7,441 nucleotides of DNA from Hyphomicrobium_A sp943371625 (lineage in GTDB: Bacteria > Pseudomonadota > Alphaproteobacteria > Rhizobiales > Hyphomicrobiaceae): positions 1-7,441 of the forward strand of contig CALRVN010000202.1 in assembly GCA_943371625.1 (NCBI GenBank), given 5' to 3'. The notes under the pieces were generated by a model. It saw nothing but the letters and a program-made list of their open reading frames with translations. It had not been told where the DNA came from and did no database searches. Positions within the stretch are counted from its first letter, which is position 1, and the number at the start of each line of letters is the position of its first letter. The translations under genes and the position numbers were made by a program. This document shows, one piece after another, positions 1 through 5,346 of the stretch.

Positions 1-2
1 AA

Positions 3-605
3 ATGCATGTTCTCTACCTGACCGCCGCCTATGTCGCGCTCGGCTCGGTGCTGCTGATCATCCTTGCCCGGCTCGATATTCCGCGCAGCGCAAAGGTTGC
101 CGCCATCCTCGTCATGGGCACCTTCAACGTGGCCGTCTTCTTCTGGTCGCAAGGTCTGCTCGGCTGGTCGGCCGCAATCGCCGTGCCGGAAAAATTCCAG
201 GTGCTGTGGATGCGCGTCGTCGAGCCGAACCCGTCAAAGCAGTTCGCCGGCGCCATCCACCTCTGGATCGAGGAACTGGACGATAACAACCTCCCGAGTG
301 GCGAGCCGCGCGCGTTCGTGGTGCCCTTCTCGCCCGAGCTCGCGGCCAAGGCCGCGGTTGCGCAGGCTCAAATCAAGGAGGGCAATGCGCAGGGCGGCAC
401 GCGGCACGCCTTCACGCCCACGCTGGGAACAGGCGGCGGCGCTCCGCAGGGCGTCAATGTGCACAACGTCGGCCAGGGGGCTCAGGCCGGTGGCGATGCA
501 TCCGGTGGCGGCCTGTTCGATCCCGCGGCGCTCGGCGGACAGTCGAAATCGGTCGATCTCATCCCGCTGCCCAAGCCGCTGCTGCCGCCCAAGGACGATC
601 CCTGA
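3..605 (+). CDS. Two-helix membrane protein with Gly/Pro-rich tail, unknown function
   Basis: I do not recognise this 200-residue protein. What can be seen: a hydrophobic segment at about residues 4-22 and a second at about 32-53, which would form a helical hairpin in the inner membrane. A mostly soluble part follows (about 60-120) with a possible small beta domain ending near an Ala/Lys-rich stretch. From about 130 onward the tail is low in complexity, rich in Gly, Ala and Gln, and ends in a Pro/Leu/Lys cluster. The ATG lies 2 bases from the window edge, so no ribosome binding site can be checked and a start further upstream is possible. The hydrophobic segment directly after Met makes this start plausible. 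Codon use is like that of the neighbouring genes. The gene converges on the small secreted protein gene at 663-959. Confidence 0.7.
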   Translation: MHVLYLTAAYVALGSVLLIILARLDIPRSAKVAAILVMGTFNVAVFFWSQGLLGWSAAIAVPEKFQVLWMRVVEPNPSKQFAGAIHLWIEELDDNNLPSGEPRAFVVPFSPELAAKAAVAQAQIKEGNAQGGTRHAFTPTLGTGGGAPQGVNVHNVGQGAQAGGDASGGGLFDPAALGGQSKSVDLIPLPKPLLPPKDDP

Positions 606-622
606 CGCGCGGATGAAACGTC

Positions 623-647
623 GAGCGGCCGCAAAGTGCAGCCGCTC
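623..647. terminator. Possible bidirectional hairpin between convergent genes
   Basis: A perfect 7-bp GC-rich inverted repeat (GAGCGGC at 623-629, GCCGCTC at 641-647) with an 11-nt loop lies in the 57-bp gap between two convergent genes. There is no clean T-run on either side, so it is not a canonical intrinsic terminator. Its position is the main reason for suggesting a transcription-end role. Confidence 0.35.
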
Positions 648-662
648 TGACTTGCTGTCCGA

Positions 663-959
663 CTACTTCTGGGCGTCTTTCTTGGGATGCCGATAGAGAT
701 GCGTCCCACCGGAATGAGCGAGCGGACACATGCTCATCGGATTGTACTGCGAGCAGCACTTCGCCTGACCGGTCGTTGCGTCGATCTCCTTGGCGCCTGG
801 AAGGTTGCACGGACCGCCAGCCTGCTCCGTGTTGTAGTCCCAATTGCCCGGGTCGCCGTTCCCGTAACCCATGTACTCAGCGCTCGCGTTGCTCGCGAAC
901 GCTGCCTGCATCATCAGACCCGCGATGCCGCAAGCGGCTAGTTTCAATGCCCGGTTCAT
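663..959 (-). CDS. Small secreted four-cysteine protein, unknown function
   Basis: This 98-residue protein has a clear Sec signal peptide: MNR-KL at the N-terminus, a hydrophobic core to about residue 22, and a likely signal peptidase I cut after Ala-Ser-Ala at 25-27. The mature part of about 71 residues carries Cys51, Cys68, Cys69 and Cys78. It also has a Gly/Asn/Tyr-rich front and a His/Lys-containing tail (HSGGTHLYRHPKK). Two disulfides in the periplasm or metal binding would fit, but no family is recognised. The ATG at 957-959 is supported by a purine-rich Shine-Dalgarno (AGGGAG) about 9 nt upstream on the minus strand. The gene is divergent from the other small secreted protein gene at 1237, across 277 bp. 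Confidence 0.72.
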   Translation of the reverse strand: MNRALKLAACGIAGLMMQAAFASNASAEYMGYGNGDPGNWDYNTEQAGGPCNLPGAKEIDATTGQAKCCSQYNPMSMCPLAHSGGTHLYRHPKKDAQK

Positions 960-1236
960 TTTCTTTCACTCCCTAGGTTGGTGCCGCTCGCGACACCTGT
1001 CCCCCATGAGAGCGGATAAAATCTAATGTGGTGCGCCACCGCGCCGCGGCAATCGTTGAAAACCTTACAGATTAGCCAGAAATTCACCCGCGAGGATCCG
1101 TACCCGCTGCGCTCCGTTTGCTTTTTTCGCTGCGGCGCACAAGCCACGCCTTCGTCGCCGTTACGCCGTTCCCGCCGCGATCAAGTCCACATTGGACGCT
1201 TAACTGCTGCTTCTACGAGCAACCAAGGAACTAACT
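960..1236. other. Divergent intergenic region between two secreted-protein genes
   Basis: These 277 bp must hold promoters for both flanking genes. I could not assign convincing -35/-10 pairs by eye. Visible structure: a small hairpin at 1028-1042 (GGTG-CGC-CACC core), a T6 tract at about 1122-1127, and a perfect 5-bp palindrome GTCCA-CAT-TGGAC at 1185-1197. The palindrome lies 40 bp before the start of the plus-strand gene. The reading frames crossing the region look like noise. Confidence 0.5.
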
Positions 1237-1626
1237 ATGCGTGTTTCAAAAACATTGATTGGAAGCGTCATGCTGGCCGTCGCCGCGCTCGCGGCGGGCA
1301 CTGCGGCCGCCCAAGGCATTCGCATCGACCGCGATGGCAATTTCTCGTTTCGCTTCGGCCGCGACGACAAGCGCGGCGATGTCGAAGGCAAGCGCGCGTC
1401 CTGTGAGGTCTACGCCCGTATCGCCGTCGTGCAGGCGCAGGCCAACCGGCAGTACCGCTGCGGATTGAGAGGACCGGCGTGGGACGACAATCCCGGGCCG
1501 CACTTCCAGTGGTGCCGCTACGTGCCCCGCCGCCGCATCGCCGATGAGCAACGCAACAGGTCAACCGAGCTTCAGCGTTGTTTCGATCGCCTCGGCGATT
1601 TCGACGACGACAAGTGGGGCCGATAA
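1237..1626 (+). CDS. Small secreted protein with C-x(2)-YA / AV-Q / CG-G-W / H-WC signature
   Basis: This 129-residue protein has a Sec signal peptide (basic MRVSK, hydrophobic residues 6-22, likely cut after the Ala-Ala-Ala at 23-25). The mature part contains Cys56, Cys75, Cys93 and Cys115. The stretch from residue 56 to 93 reads C-E-V-YA-RIAVVQ-A, then CG-L-RGP-AW, then H-FQ-WC. I recognise this spaced pattern from small uncharacterised exported proteins of Hyphomicrobiales; no function is known to me. The Asp/Arg-rich segment before it (about 30-52) is probably flexible. The start is supported by AAGGA at about 1225-1229, some 7-8 nt before the ATG. It converges on the decarboxylase gene, with a GC hairpin right after its stop codon. 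Confidence 0.8.
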   Translation: MRVSKTLIGSVMLAVAALAAGTAAAQGIRIDRDGNFSFRFGRDDKRGDVEGKRASCEVYARIAVVQAQANRQYRCGLRGPAWDDNPGPHFQWCRYVPRRRIADEQRNRSTELQRCFDRLGDFDDDKWGR

Positions 1627-1630
1627 GACC

Positions 1631-1653
1631 GGCGGGCACGCAAGCTGCCCGCC
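1631..1653. terminator. GC hairpin after the secreted-protein gene
   Basis: A perfect 7-bp stem (GGCGGGC at 1631-1637, GCCCGCC at 1647-1653) with a 9-nt loop starts 5 bp after the plus-strand stop codon. It is followed by a pyrimidine-rich but interrupted tail (ACTTCTTCACT). It could end transcription of the 1237-1626 gene, and perhaps also the convergent decarboxylase transcript. The weak U-tract keeps confidence moderate. Confidence 0.45.
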
Positions 1654-1671
1654 ACTTCTTCACTCGCCTAC

Positions 1672-1695
1672 CAGCGCGGCGTCACCGCCGCGCTG
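1672..1695 (-). terminator. 10-bp hairpin with the decarboxylase stop codon in its GUGA loop
   Basis: On the minus strand the decarboxylase message ends in a perfect 10-bp stem, CAGCGCGGCG pairing with CGCCGCGCTG. It is closed by a four-base GTGA loop, which is a GNRA-type tetraloop. The UGA stop codon is the last three bases of that loop. No U-run follows, so this looks like an RNA 3'-end stabiliser, or part of a two-hairpin end with 1631-1653, rather than a classic intrinsic terminator. Confidence 0.45.
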
Positions 1696-2857
1696 CTGAC
1701 GCCTCGGCGTCCTCGTCGTCGTACATCGTCAGCATTGGCGGATCGAGGAGGATCACCTCGTCGTATTCGCCATAGCCGTTGAAGCGGCCCGCGATGGCGC
1801 GCGCATAGGCGCCCATGTTGCCGATCTCGATGTAGTCGCCCTCACGCACCGAGTCCGGCAGCATGAAGGGCCCCTTCATGTGATCGATCGAGTCGCACGT
1901 CGGTCCCCAGAACTGGAACGGCACCAGCGGGCTCGATGGATCCCCGCCGCGCGAGATCAGCCGCGTCGGGAAAATGAAGCCGAGATGCCCCGCATCGAAC
2001 AGCATCCCGTAGGTGCCATCGTTGATGTACAGGTTGTCACCGCGACGCGCATCGACGCGCACGATCAGGCTCTCGGCTTCGGAAACAAGCGCGCGACCCG
2101 GCTCGCACATCAGCTTGATGTTCTCTTTCACCGGCAACAGCTCGATGTGCTTCTCCAGCACGTCGATGAAATCCTGCAGCGGCGCCGGATCGCTGTCGGG
2201 ATAGCGAGACGGAAATCCGCCACCGACGTCGAGACGGTCGATCATCACGCCTGAGCGAACGATGATGCGATGCACCTCGCCCAGCGCCGTGACGTAAGCG
2301 TCCGGCGTCGTCGTCTGCGAGCCGACGTGAAAGGTCACACCCAGCTCAGCTGCAGCCTGCCTCGTCTTGACCAGCAGGTCGGCAGCCTCGACACCCGTGA
2401 TGCCGAACTTGCGCTCGAGCGGAATGCGGCTGTTGATCGCCGGCACGGCGATGCGAACCCACAGCAGCAGGTCGCGCGCTTGGCCCGTCGCTTCGACGAT
2501 CTTGTTCAGCTCATCCTCGCTGTCGAGCGAGAACGAACGCACGCCAAGGTCATAGGCGCGGCGGATCGCATGGCGCGACTTCACCGGATGCATGAAGTGC
2601 AGCTGCGCGTCGGGGATCGTCGCGGCGTCCTCGATCTCGGGCAGCGAGGCCACATCGAAATGGCGGATACCGGCGCCGTAAAGGGCACCGATCAGGAACA
2701 CCGAGTTGTTCGCCTTGTAGGCGTAAGCGACGTCGCCTGGAAACTTCTCCAGAAACCACTTCGCCGCACGGCCGGCTGCAAGCGGACGCAGACCCCGCAC
2801 CGGCTGTTCAGGCCGGCACTTGTCGATCAGTGCAGTTGCAGAGGAGAGTTTCTCCAT
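1682..2857 (-). CDS. Type III PLP-dependent ornithine/lysine decarboxylase family enzyme
   Basis: This 391-residue enzyme is of the alanine-racemase-fold decarboxylase family, which turns ornithine (or lysine) into putrescine (or cadaverine) in the cytosol. Family motifs are all present: PLP lysine K48 in AYAYKAN, HVGS at 177-180, the phosphate-binding loop DVGGGFP at 210-216, EPGR at 252-255, Cys321-Asp322 in the GPTCDS active-site loop, and Tyr351 in GAYARA. Length is slightly above the usual bacterial 370-380 residues because of an acidic/Ala/Arg tail. The segment before K48 is less like textbook ornithine decarboxylases, so the substrate is not certain. The start is set by GGAGG at 2867-2871, 9 nt from the ATG, and by the family's normal N-terminus. 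The frame stays open to 3022, but that extension lacks family features. An unusual leader lies upstream. I infer polyamine synthesis. Confidence 0.88.
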   Translation of the reverse strand: MEKLSSATALIDKCRPEQPVRGLRPLAAGRAAKWFLEKFPGDVAYAYKANNSVFLIGALYGAGIRHFDVASLPEIEDAATIPDAQLHFMHPVKSRHAIRRAYDLGVRSFSLDSEDELNKIVEATGQARDLLLWVRIAVPAINSRIPLERKFGITGVEAADLLVKTRQAAAELGVTFHVGSQTTTPDAYVTALGEVHRIIVRSGVMIDRLDVGGGFPSRYPDSDPAPLQDFIDVLEKHIELLPVKENIKLMCEPGRALVSEAESLIVRVDARRGDNLYINDGTYGMLFDAGHLGFIFPTRLISRGGDPSSPLVPFQFWGPTCDSIDHMKGPFMLPDSVREGDYIEIGNMGAYARAIAGRFNGYGEYDEVILLDPPMLTMYDDEDAEASAARR

Positions 2858-2940
2858 CGCATAGGACCTCCACCGCCCATGGGCGCACACGGGCTTTTTG
2901 CTGAAAAAGCAGAGACCGCCGAACAAGAAGAGCGCTGCAT
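2827..2940 (-). CDS. Possible 37-residue leader ORF overlapping the decarboxylase start
   Basis: On the minus strand an ATG at 2938-2940 opens a 37-codon frame that runs through the decarboxylase start codon in another frame and ends 28 bp inside it. It is preceded by a G/A tract (GGAGGGGG within 2948-2957) about 10 nt before the ATG, a plausible Shine-Dalgarno. The peptide is Ser/Ala-rich at first and then has Gly4 and Met-Arg-Trp-Arg. A 7-bp hairpin falls over codons 11-16. The overlap would allow translational coupling or peptide-controlled expression. There is no direct evidence of translation and a chance ORF of this size is common, so this is a suggestion only. Confidence 0.25.
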   Translation of the reverse strand: MQRSSCSAVSAFSAKSPCAPMGGGGPMRWRNSPLQLH

Positions 2941-2973
2941 TTAGGGTCCCCCTCCCCCCCTGTAAAGCCCTTT

Positions 2974-3025
2974 CTTGTGACAGCAGCCCGACAATGTCCC
3001 CATAACGTCTCGGGGGTCGCACAAG
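2974..3025 (-). ncRNA. Bulged stem-loop in the decarboxylase 5' leader
   Basis: On the minus strand the 5' arm CTTGTG-CGAC-CCCC is continuous. It pairs in three blocks with GGGG, GTCG and CACAAG on the 3' side, which are separated by a 5-nt bulge (2993-2997) and a 9-nt bulge (2980-2988). The loop is 10 nt (3002-3011). That is 14 base pairs with bulges only on the 3' side. It sits about 120 nt before the decarboxylase start and is a candidate cis-regulatory RNA; a speF-type leader is possible but unproven. Confidence 0.35.
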
Positions 3026-3063
3026 GTTGCCTAAGCCGCCAGAGTGCGGGAACGCGACGCAGG

Positions 3064-3082
3064 GCGAACTCTCAGCGTTCGC
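3064..3082. promoter_or_regulatory. Inverted repeat GCGAAC-N7-GTTCGC, possible operator
   Basis: A perfect 6-bp inverted repeat spans 19 bp between the two divergent genes and overlaps the place where a -35 box for the TACAAT element would lie. Spacing and size suit a dimeric repressor. No cognate regulator is identified. Confidence 0.3.
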
Positions 3083-3108
3083 AAAGCGCTCCCTGATCGG
3101 GCTACAAT
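3078..3108 (+). promoter_or_regulatory. Weak candidate promoter for the ThDP enzyme gene
   Basis: TACAAT at 3103-3108 is a good sigma-70-type -10 match. The only -35-like hexamer, TTCGCA at 3078-3083, is poor and 19 bp away. If real, transcription would start near 3115, which supports the downstream translation start (3191 or 3206) over the far upstream ATG at 3044. Confidence 0.25.
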
Positions 3109-3205
3109 CCTAACCGAACCGCCGGATTGGGCTGTTCTGCAGCGCCTGTGCCTGCCTACAACTGCCGAACCGAACCAAAGCCACGCCGCGGTGAATACGT
3201 CTGTA

Positions 3206-4885
3206 ATGCGCACAGGGGGCAAGATCCTGATCGACCAGCTCGTCGGTGAGGGCTGCCGCACCTTGTTTACCGTGCCGGGCGAGAGCTTCATCTCAGCGCT
3301 CGACGCGCTGTTCGACGAGAGCACCATTCGCGTCATCGTCTGCCGCCATGAGGGTGGCGCGGCGATGATGGCCGAGGCCGCGGGCAAACTCACTGGGCGC
3401 CCAGGCGTTGCTTTCGTCACGCGCGCGCCCGGCACCACCAATGCTTCCAGCGGCGTCTTTGTTGCGCACCAAGACGCAACGCCGATGCTGCTCCTGGTTG
3501 GCCTGATCGAGACAGGCCACGAAGGCCGCCGCGCCTTCCAGGAGATCGACCTGCAGTCGATGTTCGGCTCCATGGCGAACTGGGTCGGCATCGTGCGCGA
3601 CGTCGAGCGCATTCCCGAATTCGTAGCGCGCGCATATCAGGCGGCATGTTCAGGGCGTCCGGGACCGGTCGTGCTCGGCTTCCCCGAGGACATCCTCTCG
3701 GCGACAGGCTCCGCCGCAACACCTCCGTCGGTGCGAATTCCTGCGCCGACGCCACCCGTCGCCGACATGACCAAGCTCAAGAACAAGCTGACGGCAGCGG
3801 AGCGCCCGCTCGTGCTTCTGGGCGGCGGTGTTTGGAGCGCCGAAGCCGCGGAAGACATCGCGACGTTTGCCGAAGCTTTCGATCTGCCCATCGCCACGGC
3901 ATTCCGCCGCCAGGACTACTTGGATAATCGGCACCCTTCCTATGTCGGTCACGCCGGCATCGACATGGATGCAAAGCTGGCCTCGGCGATGCGATCTGCA
4001 GACGTTCTGCTCATCGTCGGCGAGGGCCCGGGCGATATCTCGAGCGCCGGCTATTCGCTCATCGATCCCGCAAAGCCGTCGCAATACATCGTGCATGCTC
4101 ACCCCTCGTCCGACGAGCTGGGGCGCATCTTCCGCGCGGATATGCCGATCGTCTCGACGCCGGAAGCTTTCGCGCGCGCACTGTCGCGCCTCAAGCCACC
4201 TGTGAAGCGGCCCTGGAGCCGCCTTCGGCGCGACCTGCGCGCCGCCTACGAGCGATCCTTAAAGCCCGTCCCGACCGCCGGCCGTGTGCGCCTCGAAGAA
4301 GTGATCACAACGCTCTCGAGCGCGCTGCCCGACGACGCCATCGTCACCAACGGTGCCGGCAACTACACCAGCTTCGTGCACCGCTATTACCAGTTCAAGA
4401 CTTGGCCAACTCAGCTAGCGCCGACGTCCGGTTCGATGGGGTACGGGCTGCCCGCGGCGATCGCCGCAAAGCTCGAGCATCCCGGACGCACTGTGGTCGC
4501 GCTCGCCGGCGATGGCTGCCTGCAGATGACGGTCCAGGAACTTGCGACGGCCGTGCAATACGGCCTGCCCATCGTGATCATCGTCGCTAACAACGGCATG
4601 TACGGGACCATCCGCATGCATCAGGAGCGCCGCTACCCGAGCCGCGTCGTTGCATCGACATTGGTAAATCCGGATTTCGTCGCGTTGGCCCGCAGCTACG
4701 GAGCCGAGGCGGTCCGCGTCGAGACGACGGAAGCGTTTCTTCCGGCCCTGAAGCGGGCGTTGTCCTCGGCCGTCCCGGTTCTTATCGAGCTGATTACAGA
4801 CCCCGAGGCCATCAGCGTTCACAGCACGCTGTCGCAGATCCGCGGCAAGAAACCTAGCGGCGCGTGCGCCCAGCCTCAATCGTAA
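3206..4885 (+). CDS. Orphan ThDP-dependent enzyme of the acetolactate synthase superfamily
   Basis: This 559-residue enzyme has the three-domain layout of acetolactate synthase, benzoylformate decarboxylase and oxalyl-CoA decarboxylase. An N-terminal pyrimidine-binding domain carries the cofactor-activating Glu26 in VPGES. A central domain covers about 190-330. A C-terminal pyrophosphate-binding domain carries GDG at 435-437 and the Asn pair at 462-463 of the GDG-to-NN magnesium motif. After the Asn pair comes GMYGTIRMHQER, unlike the GMVRQWQ stretch of true biosynthetic acetolactate synthases. No small regulatory subunit gene lies next to it. I therefore call it a ThDP enzyme of unknown reaction, likely decarboxylating or carboligating a 2-keto acid. 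The start at MRTGGKILID matches where family members begin. GTG at 3191 is an alternative, and neither has a good Shine-Dalgarno. The frame is open back to 3044, but those codons look non-coding. Confidence 0.87.
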   Translation: MRTGGKILIDQLVGEGCRTLFTVPGESFISALDALFDESTIRVIVCRHEGGAAMMAEAAGKLTGRPGVAFVTRAPGTTNASSGVFVAHQDATPMLLLVGLIETGHEGRRAFQEIDLQSMFGSMANWVGIVRDVERIPEFVARAYQAACSGRPGPVVLGFPEDILSATGSAATPPSVRIPAPTPPVADMTKLKNKLTAAERPLVLLGGGVWSAEAAEDIATFAEAFDLPIATAFRRQDYLDNRHPSYVGHAGIDMDAKLASAMRSADVLLIVGEGPGDISSAGYSLIDPAKPSQYIVHAHPSSDELGRIFRADMPIVSTPEAFARALSRLKPPVKRPWSRLRRDLRAAYERSLKPVPTAGRVRLEEVITTLSSALPDDAIVTNGAGNYTSFVHRYYQFKTWPTQLAPTSGSMGYGLPAAIAAKLEHPGRTVVALAGDGCLQMTVQELATAVQYGLPIVIIVANNGMYGTIRMHQERRYPSRVVASTLVNPDFVALARSYGAEAVRVETTEAFLPALKRALSSAVPVLIELITDPEAISVHSTLSQIRGKKPSGACAQPQS

Positions 4886-5009
4886 ATACTTTCTTAATTC
4901 TCAATGGCTTCCGTTAGCCAATGCGGAAAATGCGGTTAGACTAACGAGGTCTTATCGGTTACAAAAACCTCTACTTGATCACAGACTCTCCGTGCCGAGG
5001 GTGCGAAGA
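4886..5009 (+). promoter_or_regulatory. Repeat-bearing upstream region of the small membrane protein gene
   Basis: This gap is clearly AT-richer than its surroundings. It holds a palindrome GTTAG-A-CTAAC (4935-4945), a further GTTAG in direct orientation 22 bp upstream (4913-4917), and a 7-bp direct repeat AATGCGG at 4920-4926 and 4929-4935. This arrangement suggests regulator binding. No convincing -35/-10 pair could be assigned. Confidence 0.3.
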
Positions 5010-5207
5010 ATGGATTTGCAGACAGTCAAAGCGCAATACGGAACGCACTGGGCCTGGGCCCGGACGGGCGCGCTTATTCTCTTTCTCGTTACGGCTCTAC
5101 TGCTCGCTGTCTCACTGACTGCGGCGCACGATAGCGACACGGCAAAGGCATCCACGACCGCCGGCACGAGCGTCTCGGCTCTTCTCTCGTTCCGTTCGGC
5201 GACCTGA
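5010..5207 (+). CDS. 65-residue single-helix membrane protein, unknown function
   Basis: A short protein with a polar, aromatic N-terminus (residues 1-17, two Trp), one strong hydrophobic segment at about 20-39, and a Ser/Thr/Ala-rich tail of about 25 residues. Arg18 just before the helix and Asp after it suggest an N-in single-pass membrane protein, although an uncleaved or late-cleaved signal is also possible. ATG at 5010 is chosen because GAGGG at 4997-5001 lies 8-9 nt upstream; the in-frame GTG at 4992 has no such site. It has its own AT-rich upstream region with repeats and is followed by a strong terminator, so it is probably a stand-alone transcript or the end of the ThDP unit. No family recognised. 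Confidence 0.6.
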   Translation: MDLQTVKAQYGTHWAWARTGALILFLVTALLLAVSLTAAHDSDTAKASTTAGTSVSALLSFRSAT

Positions 5208-5252
5208 TCACACGACGACACACGACACTCTCCCCAAACGTCTGATCTCCTT

Positions 5253-5286
5253 AGCCCCGGCTCCCCTAGGACCCGGGGCTTTTTTC
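5253..5286 (+). terminator. Strong rho-independent terminator
   Basis: A perfect 8-bp stem AGCCCCGG / CCGGGGCT (5253-5260 with 5273-5280) is extended inside by TCC/GGA after one mismatch, and is followed by a run of six T. It ends transcription after the 65-residue membrane protein gene and isolates the downstream dehydrogenase gene. Confidence 0.92.
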
Positions 5287-5346
5287 TGGTGTCGCGGTCA
5301 CCGTCGATGCTAAGCGCAGCCTCTGATACGCAACGGAGATCGAGGC

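Larger units (their letters stand above)
2858..3205. promoter_or_regulatory. 348-bp divergent control region with structured decarboxylase leader
   Basis: This region separates the decarboxylase (minus) from the ThDP enzyme (plus) and holds no clear protein gene apart from the small leader ORF. From the decarboxylase side it contains its Shine-Dalgarno (2867-2871), a 7-bp hairpin (2893-2910), a G-rich tract on the minus strand (2948-2970) and a bulged stem-loop (2974-3025). Then come an inverted repeat GCGAAC-N7-GTTCGC (3064-3082) and a TACAAT box (3103-3108) facing the ThDP gene. Family knowledge: alphaproteobacterial ornithine decarboxylase genes often carry a conserved structured leader, the speF RNA motif. 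I cannot tell by eye whether this matches it. Confidence 0.55.

Noticed and set aside
1026..1406. Possible plus-strand gene across the divergent intergenic region
   Set aside because: It overlaps a well-supported secreted-protein gene, has no Shine-Dalgarno, and has an Arg-rich out-of-frame composition.
2858..3022. A 55-residue N-terminal extension of the decarboxylase from an upstream start at 3022
   Set aside because: The extension has no family similarity, would remove the role of the GGAGG site at 2867-2871, and covers the structured leader. The ATG at 2857 fits the family length.
3044..3205. A 54-residue N-terminal extension of the ThDP enzyme from ATG 3044
   Set aside because: It contains the TACAAT box and an operator-like repeat, reads as non-coding, and family proteins begin near MRTGGKILID.
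5209..5226. Direct repeat CACACGAC twice, 10 bp apart
   Set aside because: A short low-complexity repeat after a stop codon; no associated feature or spacing logic seen.
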